From the NCBI RefSeq assembly GCF_004297875.1, contig NZ_SCSK01000022.1, forward strand, positions 1 through 64,000: a stretch of DNA of 64,000 nucleotides, read 5' to 3'. Made by a program: the position numbers and the translations under genes. Source of the stretch: Pandoraea sp. (GTDB taxonomy: Bacteria; Pseudomonadota; Gammaproteobacteria; Burkholderiales; Burkholderiaceae). Below, in pieces: positions 1-9,430 of the stretch. The first letter of the stretch is position 1, and each line of letters begins with the position of its first letter. The notes beneath the pieces were generated by a model. That model was not told the origin of the DNA and ran no database searches. It worked only from the letters and a program-made list of their open reading frames with translations.

Positions 1-159
1 CTGCGCCGGGGTAGTGGCGACAGCATGTACACAAGGAAAGCGTACGCAACACGGGAAGTCCCTTGGCGTGGTCAGGGATGACCAACCGGACGCCCGTGAG
101 GGACAGGCCGGGCGCCTTGGGATGACGGAGAGGCTCGTAATACCGCTGAAGCCGGTGTA

Positions 160-1533
160 ATGCTGGTGGAGGGAAGGGGCCTCAGTTCAAGACAGACGCA
201 ATACGTAGTGAGGACGTGGAGATTGGGCAACCTATCAACTCCGATTCGTGTTCAGAAGCTGCAGATGGCGTTACACGCGAAAGCGAAGGCAGAAGCCGGG
301 TATCGCTTCTACGCGCTGTACGACAAAATCTACCGCGAGGATGTGTTGGCGCATGCGTACGCCCAATGCCGCTCGAATAAGGGCGCACCGGGTGTCGATC
401 GTCAGGACTTCGCGGAGGTCGAAGCGTACGGGGTGCAGAAATGGCTCGGCGAACTGGCGCTTGCGCTCAGGCAGGAGACTTACCGGCCGGACCCTATCAG
501 AAGAGTGTTTATCCCGAAGGCCAATGGCAAGCTGAGGCCGCTAGGGATCTCGACCCTGCGGGATCGGGTGTGCATGACAGCAGCGATGCTGGTGCTCGAA
601 CCGATCTTCGAAGCGGACCTTCCGCCAGAGCAGTACGCTTACCGCCCAGGGCGAAACGCCCAGCAAGCGGTAATCGAGGTGGAGGAGCGGCTGCACCGAG
701 GGCAAACGGACGTCGTTGACGCTGACCTGGCGGACTACTTCGGAAGTATTCCACATGCCGAATTGATGTTGTCGCTCACGCGACGCATCGTTGATCGGCG
801 TGTGCTGCATCTGATCAAGATGTGGCTGGAATGCCCCGTTGAAGAAACCGACAACCGAGGCCGGAAGAAACGCACGACGGAGGCCAGAGACAGCCGGCGA
901 GGTATCCCACAGGGCTCTCCCATCTCACCACTGCTGGCAAATGTCTACATGCGCCGGTTCGTGCTGGCATGGAAGAAGCTCGGACTTCAGCGCAGTCTTG
1001 GCAGCCGCATCGTGACCTACGCGGATGATCTCGTGATCCTGTGCAAGAGAGGCAAGGCCGAAGAGGCTCTGCTGAAACTGCGCGAGATCATGGGCAAACT
1101 AAAGTTGACGGTCAACGAGGAGAAGACAAGAATCTGCAAGGTCCCGGAAGGTGAATTCGACTTCTTGGGTTACACGTTTGGGCAGATGTACTCACCGACG
1201 ACTGGCCAGGCCCGTATGGGTATGCGCCCGTCGAAGAAGAGTATCCGGCGCATGGTCGAAAAGATTCATGCAATGACTGCCCTCAAGACGGTGTGGCAGG
1301 CGACCACGGAGCTGGTGGACAAGTTGAATCGCACGCTACGCGGCTGGGCGAACTACTTCAACGTAGGAACGGACCGGCGCGCGTATCGGGCGCTCGACAA
1401 CTACACTGCTGCGCGGTTGCGCCGGTGGTTACGCAACAAGTACAAGCTCAGGCGTCGCAGGGGCGGGAGCTATCCATCCTCGCACCTCTACGGACACTTC
1501 GGTCTCGTGCGTCTGACGGGGCCTTGGCGGTAA
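160..1533 (+). CDS. ltrA: Group II intron reverse transcriptase/maturase
   Basis: The 457-residue protein should splice its host intron and copy it into DNA. It has the reverse transcriptase fingers and palm, with [14 protein letters not shown] near residue 250 and the catalytic YADD at about residue 288. These are followed by a maturase (domain X) region with the typical LRGWANYF motif near residue 395. It ends at LTGPWR with no HNH endonuclease domain, so it is an endonuclease-less type. The start is unsure: ATG at 160 opens the frame, but ATG at 265 ([15 protein letters not shown]) begins the part that looks like family sequence. Confidence 0.88.
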   Translation: MLVEGRGLSSRQTQYVVRTWRLGNLSTPIRVQKLQMALHAKAKAEAGYRFYALYDKIYREDVLAHAYAQCRSNKGAPGVDRQDFAEVEAYGVQKWLGELALALRQETYRPDPIRRVFIPKANGKLRPLGISTLRDRVCMTAAMLVLEPIFEADLPPEQYAYRPGRNAQQAVIEVEERLHRGQTDVVDADLADYFGSIPHAELMLSLTRRIVDRRVLHLIKMWLECPVEETDNRGRKKRTTEARDSRRGIPQGSPISPLLANVYMRRFVLAWKKLGLQRSLGSRIVTYADDLVILCKRGKAEEALLKLREIMGKLKLTVNEEKTRICKVPEGEFDFLGYTFGQMYSPTTGQARMGMRPSKKSIRRMVEKIHAMTALKTVWQATTELVDKLNRTLRGWANYFNVGTDRRAYRALDNYTAARLRRWLRNKYKLRRRRGGSYPSSHLYGHFGLVRLTGPWR

Positions 1534-1567
1534 CCTGCCGTGTACGAAGGTGTGAAGTCTTGTCCGA

Positions 1568-1600
1568 GAGCCCAGTGCGGGAGATCTGCACGCTGGGTTC
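1568..1600 (+). ncRNA. Group II intron domain V
   Basis: This 33-base segment begins GAGC and ends GTTC. The arm GAGCCCAGTGCGGG pairs with CTGCACGCTGGGTTC around an AGAT loop, with a two-base bulge on the 3' side. This is the layout of the catalytic domain V, including the AGC triad in the 5' arm. It lies 34 bases after the maturase stop codon, where it is expected. Its integrity suggests the ribozyme core may still be functional. Confidence 0.72.
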
Positions 1601-1764
1601 GATGAGCGGGATGTGGAAACGGGGTTACGGCGACGTTACTCGGGCACCGCCAGACGAAAGGGGCGGCAACAGACAAACCGAGCCTACCGCTACCGCGCCA
1701 CATCTCGACTCTACCGATGAGAGCCGTTCGCCAGTGCGCGAATTGGCCGAGGTGCTCTTCAAAT

Positions 1765-1776
1765 TTCAACGTTGAA
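1765..1776. repeat. 12-base perfect palindrome TTCAACGTTGAA
   Basis: A short perfect palindrome just after the presumed intron 3' end, directly followed by TGAAC. It may be part of the insertion target or of a degenerate mobile-element end. No function can be assigned. Confidence 0.3.
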
Positions 1777-1807
1777 TGAACGGGAAAGCAGGTAGCTCAA
1801 TGTCGGG

Positions 1808-1998
1808 TGAATCTCGACAATAGGTGGATGGCGCCCTGCGTCAGGCGATGTTCGCACCCGGTTGACCACTAAGTTCCACCGTAAATTATTGTTTTTAATG
1901 AGAAATGTGATTTTGCCGAGCTACTAAGTCCAGCCCGGCAGTTCAAAGTTAAGTGAACAGAGTTCAAAGTTAAGTGAATCTCGACATGAATCTCGACA
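1808..1998 (+). repeat. Three copies of GAATCTCGACA in a gene-free stretch
   Basis: The word GAATCTCGACA occurs at 1809-1819, 1976-1986 and 1988-1998. The first and third share 13 bases (TGAATCTCGACAA). The last two are almost adjacent and adjoin the direct repeats at 1941-1978. Read on the minus strand the word starts TGTCGAGATTC, with the TG...CA boundary common to IS21-type ends. I see no coding sequence between 1601 and 2060 and infer a decayed mobile-element junction. Confidence 0.4.
1941..1978 (+). repeat. Tandem 17-base direct repeats, probable insertion-sequence end
   Basis: GTTCAAAGTTAAGTGAA is present at 1941-1957 and again, identically, at 1962-1978. The repeats are spaced 21 bases start to start, two helical turns. 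Repeated short blocks behind a TG/CA terminus are typical transposase-binding ends of the IS21 family. No transposase gene is present here, so this looks like a solo end left by deletion or recombination. Confidence 0.45.
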
Positions 1999-2032
1999 AC
2001 AAAAGAATTTGCACTTTCCCCTGCTTCTTGCC

Positions 2033-2061
2033 TTGAAATTGCAAAACCCCGTCCCTATAAT
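2033..2061 (+). promoter_or_regulatory. groESL promoter, sigma70-like
   Basis: TTGAAA at 2033-2038 and TATAAT at 2056-2061 are separated by 17 bases, a near-consensus vegetative promoter. One base earlier, CTTGAAA followed after 14 bases by CCCTATAA also resembles a sigma32 heat-shock promoter, so dual use is possible. The -10 box touches the CIRCE operator, giving a direct route for repression. Confidence 0.75.
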
Positions 2062-2087
2062 TAGCACTCGTTGGCGTAGAGTGCTAA
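2061..2087. promoter_or_regulatory. CIRCE operator (HrcA binding site)
   Basis: TTAGCACTC, a nine-base spacer, then GAGTGCTAA form a perfect match to the CIRCE consensus. HrcA repressor binds this element upstream of groESL in many bacteria and releases it on heat shock. It starts on the last base of the -10 box and lies 75 bases before the groES start, so it covers the transcription start. Confidence 0.95.
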
Positions 2088-2162
2088 CAATTCTGAATTC
2101 AATGAATGTGCATTATTTTGCATATTCCGGTTTGGCAATTTCACTAGAGAAGAGGAGTTTGT

Positions 2163-2453
2163 ATGAACCTTCGTCCCTTGCATGACCGCGTCATCGTCAA
2201 GCGCCTGGACAATGAAACGAAGACCGCTTCCGGTATCGTTATTCCCGAGGCAGCCGCCGAAAAGCCTGATCAGGGCGAGATCCTGGCTGTCGGCCCGGGC
2301 AAGAAAGACGACAAGGGCAATTTGATGGCGCTGGACGTGAAAGTCGGTGATCGTGTGCTGTTCGGCAAATATGCCGGCCAAAGCGTCAAGATCGACGGCC
2401 AGGAGTTGCTGGTGATGCGCGAAGAAGATCTGATGGCCGTGGTCAACAAGTAA
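2163..2453 (+). CDS. groES: Co-chaperonin GroES
   Basis: The 96-residue protein is the heptameric lid of the GroEL folding chamber. It begins [15 protein letters not shown] and has the mobile-loop region around residues 16-35 that docks onto GroEL, followed by the GPGKKDDKG turn. The length is standard for the family. AGAGGAG lies 8 bases before the ATG. It is the first gene of the groES-groEL operon behind the CIRCE-controlled promoter, 45 bases before groEL. Confidence 0.98.
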   Translation: MNLRPLHDRVIVKRLDNETKTASGIVIPEAAAEKPDQGEILAVGPGKKDDKGNLMALDVKVGDRVLFGKYAGQSVKIDGQELLVMREEDLMAVVNK

Positions 2454-2465
2454 GCGTCTACTTGA

Positions 2466-4148
<1,683 letters not shown>

Positions 4149-4195
4149 TATCCGGCATGTGCCGGGGGCGGCTGGCAACAGGCGCCCCAGTCATG

Positions 4196-4226
4196 AAAAA
4201 GCTCGCGTGAGAACGCGAGCTTTTTT
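4196..4226. terminator. Rho-independent terminator after groEL, possibly bidirectional
   Basis: GCTCGCG and CGCGAGC form a 7-bp stem around TGAGAA at 4201-4220, followed by six T. The five A preceding the stem give a U tract on the other strand, so it may also end the convergent moaC transcript. Confidence 0.9.
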
Positions 4227-4260
4227 ATGTGCCGCTTTTTGAGGCGTGTCGCAGCGAACG

Positions 4261-4740
4261 CTACGCTGTCGCTACCCAATCTCCCGACTTCCCGCCGTGC
4301 TTCTCCAGCACGCGCACATCGGTCATGGTCATTCCCCGGTCTACCGCCTTGCACATATCGTAGATGGTGAGCAGCCCAACCTGCACGGCCGTCAGCGCTT
4401 CCATCTCCACGCCGGTGCGGCCCAGTGTTTCGACCTGGGCGCGGCAGTGTACGGCACTGGTTGCGTCGTCGAGCAAAAACTCCACCGTCACGCGCGTGAG
4501 CGCCAGCGGATGGCACAGGGGGATCAGGTCAGCGGTGCGTTTGGCCCCCTGAATCGCTGCGATGCGCGCCACGCCAAGAACGTCGCCCTTTTTGGCGGAG
4601 CCGCTGCGGATCAGTTGCAACGTTTGCGGCTGCATGACGATCGTGCCGCGCGCGACCGCGACGCGGTGCGTGACGTCTTTAGTGCCAACGTCGACCATGT
4701 GGGCTTGGCCGGCGGCGTCGAAATGGGTGAGATTTGCCAT
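4261..4740 (-). CDS. moaC: Cyclic pyranopterin monophosphate synthase MoaC
   Basis: The 159-residue enzyme converts the MoaA product 3',8-cyclo-GTP to cyclic pyranopterin monophosphate in molybdenum cofactor synthesis. Family landmarks include LCHPL (residues 75-79), [10 protein letters not shown] (110-119) and DMCKAVDR (128-135). The residues known as catalytic in E. coli MoaC (Lys51, Asp128, Lys131) are all present at matching positions. It converges on groEL. No other moa gene is in the window, but the cox locus further on needs this cofactor. Confidence 0.96.
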   Translation of the reverse strand: MANLTHFDAAGQAHMVDVGTKDVTHRVAVARGTIVMQPQTLQLIRSGSAKKGDVLGVARIAAIQGAKRTADLIPLCHPLALTRVTVEFLLDDATSAVHCRAQVETLGRTGVEMEALTAVQVGLLTIYDMCKAVDRGMTMTDVRVLEKHGGKSGDWVATA

Positions 4741-4806
4741 GGAACTGAAGTTGTGCGGAGGCGATTCGGATGGCGCTCATCATAACAGCGCGCATTGGCG
4801 CGCGGT

Positions 4807-5421
4807 TCATTCAGGCGTGTCGATAGTCTGCGGCGGTTTCGCCGCGGGGTGCGGCTCATAGCCGTAGCGCGCAGGCAAACTGGCACGCGCGACGGCGCGC
4901 AACGGCAGCGTGCGGATGGCTCCCCAGCGCAGCCGCGCCTCATGGGGCGGCGCGGGCAGCTCGTCGGGCAGGGCGTCGTGTTCCGCCAACAACCCGAGAT
5001 CGTGATCGTGCAGCACGCCGATGTGTGCCGATGCGCCCGCCGTGGCCGCGCTCTCGAACAGCACATTCCCTTCATCGTCGAGCAGGCACGCGACAGGCTC
5101 GAAGGGCTCACCTGTCTGATCGGTCAGCGTGGGTGTTTCGTCGCGCCAATCGAGCCGCAGCACGAACGGCGTGTAAGCCAATTCAACGTAGACCCGCTGC
5201 GGGCCATTCTGGAAATACCACTGGCCCGAGTCATCGCGGCCGTAGTTCCGATTGATGAAGCCGTTCAAGGCGGTGTGCCGGATCGGCTCGCCCAGATGGC
5301 CGGCGCGCTGCGCGGCTTCGTCTCGCATGCGCCAGACGCCGCGCCGGTCAAGCGCCAGCCAGCCAAAGCAGTGAGGTACGTTAGGCCATTTGGCCAGCGC
5401 TTGCTTGACGATCTCGTCCAT
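4807..5421 (-). CDS. Conserved protein of unknown function
   Basis: A 204-residue soluble protein with no signal peptide or membrane segment. Recognisable stretches are FGWLALDRRGVW near residue 20 and WYFQNGPQRVYVELAYTPF near residue 68. The latter layout superficially recalls DUF1285-type proteins, but I cannot confirm any family. The ATG at 5421 lies inside the end of the upstream yheT gene (41-base overlap), indicating translational coupling as last gene of the ilvE-to-yheT operon. No function is assigned. Confidence 0.8.
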   Translation of the reverse strand: MDEIVKQALAKWPNVPHCFGWLALDRRGVWRMRDEAAQRAGHLGEPIRHTALNGFINRNYGRDDSGQWYFQNGPQRVYVELAYTPFVLRLDWRDETPTLTDQTGEPFEPVACLLDDEGNVLFESAATAGASAHIGVLHDHDLGLLAEHDALPDELPAPPHEARLRWGAIRTLPLRAVARASLPARYGYEPHPAAKPPQTIDTPE

Positions 5422-6421
5422 CGCGAATGAATTTTCCGAAGTAGTCGAGCACGGTGCCCGGTAGCCACGACAGACGTCCCGGAAAAGGAGGCGTCATGAA
5501 TCCGACGTGTCCGCCCTGAGCCGGCTGCAGCAACTCGACGTGCGCACCGACTTGGGCCGGACCGGGCAAGTGCGCGCCAGGCAGGAACGGATCGTTGCGG
5601 GCGTTGAGCACCAGCGTCGGTAAGGTAATGGCGGGCAGCAGGGGTTTGCTGGAGGCTCGCGTCCAATAGTCGAGGGTATCGCGAAAACCATGCAGTGGCG
5701 CGGTGACGACGTTATCGAAGGCGGCCAGATCGCGCGCGGCCAGCATGGCCTCGCGATCGAACAGGCCGGGATACTGAAGCAGTTTGGCGAGCGACTTTTT
5801 CTTGAGTGTGGCCAGGAAATTGCGTGTGTAAATGCGATTGAAGCCCTGCCCGAGCGCGGTCCCGCCGGCATTCAGGTCGAGCGGCGCGGAAATTGCGCAC
5901 GCTGCGTCGACGATTGTGTTGGCATCGGCGCCATGGCGCCCGAGCCAGCACAGCAGCACATTGCCGCCGAGTGAGACGCCGGCGGCGAAGATCGGGCCGG
6001 CATGCTGGCGGTGCAGTCGCCGCAGGATCCAATCGGCCTCGGCGCTGTCGCCCGAATGGTAAAAGCGCGGTGCCTGGTTCAAGCGCCCGCTGCAGCCGCG
6101 AAAATGCGGTACCACGCCGCACCAGCCGCGCGCACTGACCGCCGCCATGAGCGCGCGCGCGTAATGGCTGCCGGATCCGCCCTCGAGCCCATGAAACAGG
6201 ACTACCAGTGGTGTTTCCTGGGTGGGCGCACCCTGTGTCACGAGCCAGTCGACGTCGATGAAGTCGCCGTCCGGTGTGTGCCATTCCTCGCGCCGGTAGG
6301 TGACCGTCGGCGTGCGGCCGAACAGGGCGGGGTAGATCGTTTGACTGTGGGCGTCGGGCAGCCAGCCTGGCGCACGATAATCGATTCGTGCCGTGAGATA
6401 CTTCGGCGACACGCCCGACAT
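5381..6421 (-). CDS. YheT-family alpha/beta hydrolase
   Basis: The 346-residue protein belongs to the UPF0017/YheT (ABHD1/3-like) hydrolases, which act on esters of unknown identity. The nucleophile elbow GVSLGGN is at residues 148-154 (Ser150). An oxyanion-region FHGLEGG lies near residue 76, an acid in NARNDPFLPG near residue 276 and a His in GGHVGFM near residue 305, so the triad looks complete. It starts one base after the SnoaL-like gene stops and overlaps the downstream unknown gene by 41 bases, so all three are probably one transcript. Confidence 0.92.
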   Translation of the reverse strand: MSGVSPKYLTARIDYRAPGWLPDAHSQTIYPALFGRTPTVTYRREEWHTPDGDFIDVDWLVTQGAPTQETPLVVLFHGLEGGSGSHYARALMAAVSARGWCGVVPHFRGCSGRLNQAPRFYHSGDSAEADWILRRLHRQHAGPIFAAGVSLGGNVLLCWLGRHGADANTIVDAACAISAPLDLNAGGTALGQGFNRIYTRNFLATLKKKSLAKLLQYPGLFDREAMLAARDLAAFDNVVTAPLHGFRDTLDYWTRASSKPLLPAITLPTLVLNARNDPFLPGAHLPGPAQVGAHVELLQPAQGGHVGFMTPPFPGRLSWLPGTVLDYFGKFIRDGRDRQASAGQMA

Positions 6422-6422
6422 G

Positions 6423-6887
6423 TCAGTGCAACCCGTCGGGGCGCGAGCGCATCAGCGAGCCGAATTGCTCGATCGCGGGTTGCGGCAGCGGGCTGGAATG
6501 GATGTGGGCGAAACGCCAGTCGCCGCCGTCATGCACCAATACATAGGTGGTATGAATCAAGCGCGTAGGCGCCGTCGGCGCGCTCTCGCCCCCGCTGGTG
6601 CCACTGCGCAGCGCTTCGGTGGCGGTGTGGACCACCGTGCCGACGGTATCGTACTCGGCGGTCTCCACCGGCTCGATCAGGATGACGCTTTGCGAAAGTT
6701 GCTCGGCCAGGCCTTGGCGAATCTGTTCGAGGCCTGCCAGCCGCATGCCGTCGGGGCGGATATAGCTGACGAAATCCTCGTTGGCCCAAAGCAGCATCGC
6801 CTGGTCGGTCTGGCCGCGGCGCAGCGCGTCGTAAAAGGCGGTGATCGTGTCTGTGGCGGCGTCGAAGAGGCGAACGAAGCGAGGCAT
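6423..6887 (-). CDS. SnoaL-like/DUF4440-type protein
   Basis: A 154-residue protein from the ATG at 6887 (MPRFVRLF). The frame is open further upstream, but that part lies inside waaF and is not family-like. The pattern (helix with FYDALRRGQTDQAMLLWA, then SYIRPDG and a C-terminal HTTYVLVHDGGDWRFAHIHSS) is that of the NTF2-like/SnoaL cone fold, used by ketosteroid-isomerase-type enzymes and binding proteins. It begins five bases after waaF and ends one base before yheT. The substrate is unknown. Confidence 0.82.
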   Translation of the reverse strand: MPRFVRLFDAATDTITAFYDALRRGQTDQAMLLWANEDFVSYIRPDGMRLAGLEQIRQGLAEQLSQSVILIEPVETAEYDTVGTVVHTATEALRSGTSGGESAPTAPTRLIHTTYVLVHDGGDWRFAHIHSSPLPQPAIEQFGSLMRSRPDGLH

Positions 6888-6892
6888 GGTGG

Positions 6893-7918
6893 TTACCGTT
6901 GCGTCAGGAGCAAATTGCGTAGGTTGGCGAACGCATGCTCCGGCGTGAGCTCGTTCAGGCAGCGCAGGTGACCGAGCGGGCATTCGCGTGCAAAACATGG
7001 GCTGCAATCCAAGTGGAGCCAAAGCACGTGTGCGGCGCTCGACAGCGGCGGCGTGTGACGCGGGTCGGAAGAACCGAACAGCGCGATTTGCGGCCGCCGC
7101 AGGGCGGCCGTCACGTGCATCAGCCCGGAGTCATTGCTGACCACGGCATTCGCCCGTCCGAGTATCGCACAGGCTTCCGATAAAGAGGTCTGGCCGCACA
7201 AATTTTGCACGAACGGGGCCGCGGCGGCGATTTCCTGCGCCAGCGCCCCATCTTTGGCGGACCCCAGCGCGATAATCTGCGTATAGGGAAACGAGCGCCT
7301 GACCAATTGCGCCAGTGCCGCGAAATGCCCGCTTGGCCAGCGCTTGGCCGGACCATATTCGGCACCAGGGCAAAACACGACCAGCGGCACGCGCAAGTCC
7401 AGGCCAAAACGCTGATAAACGCGCGCCGACTCGTTCAGGTCGGACTCGATGCGCGGTGTCGGCAAGTCGGCCGGGAGGCTGGCGCCTGGCGCGAACGCCA
7501 GCGCTGCATAATGACGCACCATCGGCGGGCGTTCGGTCTTGGGCGGATTGGCATGCCGCACATTGAGCAGGCCGTAGCGCTGCTCACCGGTGTAGCCGAT
7601 GCGCAGCGGGATACGAGCGAGCCACGGAATCAGCGCCGACTTGAACGAATTCGGCAGTACATAGGCCGCGTCGTACTGCTCGTCGGCCAGGGCGCCGGCG
7701 AGCTGCCAGCGAGCCAGCGGCTGCAGTTTGCCATGCGCCAGATCGGTCGCGACGACGCGGTCGACCTCCGGCATGCGCTCGAGGATGGGAGCCACCCAAC
7801 CCGGCGCAATGGCGTCGATCTGCAAGCGGGGGTGAAGCCGTTTGAGCAGCACGAACAGCGGTTGGGCCATCAGTGCATCGCCGATCCAATTGGGGGCGAT
7901 TACCAGAGCTTTATGCAT
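6893..7918 (-). CDS. waaF: ADP-heptose:LPS heptosyltransferase II
   Basis: The 341-residue glycosyltransferase family 9 enzyme adds the second L-glycero-D-manno-heptose to the LPS inner core at the cytoplasmic membrane face. Typical features are the N-terminal PNWIGDALMAQP, CPGAEYGPAKRWP in mid-protein, NDSGLMHVTAAL and the C-terminal LDCSPCFARECPLGHLRC. I chose the ATG at 7918 (MHKALVIAPNWIGD). A GTG 15 bases upstream would add five residues. It is the third gene of the minus-strand operon headed by ilvE. Confidence 0.95.
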   Translation of the reverse strand: MHKALVIAPNWIGDALMAQPLFVLLKRLHPRLQIDAIAPGWVAPILERMPEVDRVVATDLAHGKLQPLARWQLAGALADEQYDAAYVLPNSFKSALIPWLARIPLRIGYTGEQRYGLLNVRHANPPKTERPPMVRHYAALAFAPGASLPADLPTPRIESDLNESARVYQRFGLDLRVPLVVFCPGAEYGPAKRWPSGHFAALAQLVRRSFPYTQIIALGSAKDGALAQEIAAAAPFVQNLCGQTSLSEACAILGRANAVVSNDSGLMHVTAALRRPQIALFGSSDPRHTPPLSSAAHVLWLHLDCSPCFARECPLGHLRCLNELTPEHAFANLRNLLLTQR

Positions 7919-7960
7919 TGTGCCTCGCAGCACGTGTCCGGCTGGAGGGGCGATAGGCTT

Positions 7961-8158
7961 TCAATGATGGCCTTTCACTACGGCGCCTTCTTTCAGGCGG
8001 TAACGCGTGCCGCAATAGGGGCAGGCAGCTTCGCCGTGCATCACGTCGATGAACACGCGCGGATGCTCGTTCCACAGTTCCATGCGGGGATTCGGGCAAT
8101 GTACAGGCAAATCTTCGGCGCCGACTTCGACCAGCGGCATTTCTTTTACAGCACTCAT
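7961..8158 (-). CDS. Small CHCC-type zinc-finger protein
   Basis: A 65-residue protein with one His and three Cys arranged as VHCPNP ... CPYCGTRY, matching the zf-CHCC domain related to a mitochondrial complex I accessory subunit. It probably binds one zinc ion. Its bacterial role is not established. It lies between ilvE and waaF on the same strand with short gaps, as is common in Burkholderiaceae. Confidence 0.9.
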   Translation of the reverse strand: MSAVKEMPLVEVGAEDLPVHCPNPRMELWNEHPRVFIDVMHGEAACPYCGTRYRLKEGAVVKGHH

Positions 8159-8224
8159 TGGGGGCCTCGAGAAAAGGACGGAATGGCCGGCGCATCGGAG
8201 ATGTCGCCGGCTGCTTGTTATTGG

Positions 8225-9145
8225 TTAGACTTTAGTGAGCCACTCTTTGTATTTGGGATTCTTGCCTCCCACCACGTCGAAAAAGGCGCTTTGCAGCTTC
8301 TCCGTGATCGGGCCGCGCCGGCCTTCGCCGATCGTGCGGTTGTCCAGTTCTCGAATCGGGGTGACCTCGGCGGCGGTGCCGGTGAAGAAGGCTTCGTCGG
8401 CACAGTACATTTCGTCGCGCGTGATGCGCTTTTCAATGACCGGAATGCCATGATCGCGTGCCAGCGTCATCACCGCGTCGCGCGTGATGCCGTCCAGGCA
8501 GGAGGCCAGATCCGGCGTATAGATCTTGCCGTCGCGCACGATGAACACATTCTCGCCAGAGCCCTCCGAGACATAGCCGTCGGTATCGAGCAACAGCGCT
8601 TCGTCGTAGCCGTCGGTGGTCGCTTCCTGATTGGCCAGAATCGAGTTCGCATACCAGGCGCAGGCCTTGGCGCGCACCAGTGATACGTTCACGTGATGGC
8701 GTTGGAACGATGAGGTCTTGACGCGAATGCCCTGCGCCATGCCTTCTTCGCCCAGGTAGGCGCCCCACGGCCAGGCAGCAATCGCCACGTGGATGGTGTT
8801 GCCCTTGGCCGAGACGCCGAGCTTTTCGGAGCCGACCCAGATGATCGGTCGGATGTAGCAGGATTGCAACTGGTTGGCGCGCACCACCTCGAGTTGCGCG
8901 TTGGCGATGGTGGCCTGGTCGAACGGCACGACCATCTGGAAAATCTTGGCGGAGTTGAACAGCCGCCGGGTGTGTTCCTTGAGGCGGAAGATCGCCGTGC
9001 CCTCGGTGGTCTGGTAGGCGCGCACGCCCTCGAAGACGCCCATGCCATAGTGCAAAGTGTGGGTCAGGACGTGAATCTTCGCATCGCGCCACTCGATGAG
9101 CTTGCCGTCCATCCAGATTTTGCCGTCGCGGTCGGCCATTGACAT
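8225..9145 (-). CDS. ilvE: Branched-chain amino acid aminotransferase
   Basis: The 306-residue class IV aminotransferase performs the last step of valine, leucine and isoleucine synthesis and the first of their breakdown. The PLP lysine is Lys160 in SLVRAKACAWYANS. The phosphate-cup segment EGSGENVF lies near residue 194, and the N-terminal HYGMGVFEGVRAY is characteristic. GGAG precedes the ATG by 6 bases. It heads a minus-strand operon and is divergent from azlC, an exporter for branched-chain amino acids, which suggests shared control. Confidence 0.96.
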   Translation of the reverse strand: MSMADRDGKIWMDGKLIEWRDAKIHVLTHTLHYGMGVFEGVRAYQTTEGTAIFRLKEHTRRLFNSAKIFQMVVPFDQATIANAQLEVVRANQLQSCYIRPIIWVGSEKLGVSAKGNTIHVAIAAWPWGAYLGEEGMAQGIRVKTSSFQRHHVNVSLVRAKACAWYANSILANQEATTDGYDEALLLDTDGYVSEGSGENVFIVRDGKIYTPDLASCLDGITRDAVMTLARDHGIPVIEKRITRDEMYCADEAFFTGTAAEVTPIRELDNRTIGEGRRGPITEKLQSAFFDVVGGKNPKYKEWLTKV

Positions 9146-9250
9146 AGTGATCTCCAGTGAAAGGGGGCGGTATCTTGATCGTTGGAACGCGCGTCGAGCG
9201 CGCGATTCCGTAGACCGCTATTGTAAAACAGCCGCCCGCCTTGCGGGCTG

Positions 9251-9300
9251 GTTGTCGCCGCTTGGCCTGCCCGCGCCGGGCGTTGCCAGCGTGCGACAAC
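9251..9300. repeat. 8-base inverted repeat in the ilvE-azlC spacer
   Basis: GTTGTCGC at 9251-9258 and GCGACAAC at 9293-9300 are exact complements separated by 34 bases of GC-rich sequence. This could be a hairpin in the azlC leader or paired binding sites for a regulator of the divergent genes. It has no T tract. Confidence 0.35.
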
Positions 9301-9338
9301 ATAGCGGCGAACGCTATTAAGCGGTCGCTTACCTTCGC

Positions 9339-9344
9339 TATAAT
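9339..9344 (+). promoter_or_regulatory. Candidate azlC -10 box
   Basis: A perfect TATAAT on the plus strand, 87 bases before the azlC start. The hexamer 17 bases upstream (ATTAAG) is a poor -35, so activator help is possible. Confidence 0.4.
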
Positions 9345-9430
9345 GCCCGACATTCCGCTCACAATGAAACGAGACAAGCCGTCCCACCTGCCGCGCCCAC
9401 CCGCTCGGGCCGCGTGCCGCCGGCCACCCT

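Larger units (their letters stand above)
1..1715 (+). mobile_element. Group II intron, 5' end outside window
   Basis: The window opens inside a retroelement. A maturase/reverse transcriptase gene occupies most of it and is followed by a sequence that folds as group II domain V. The 159 bases before the coding region are non-coding and GC-rich, as expected for ribozyme domains I to IV. The 5' boundary (GUGYG-type start) is not in the window. The 3' end is uncertain: a pyrimidine-rich ACTCTAC near 1708-1714 is a plausible end, which would imply a long domain VI. Bacterial group II introns move by retrohoming into DNA. Confidence 0.7.
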
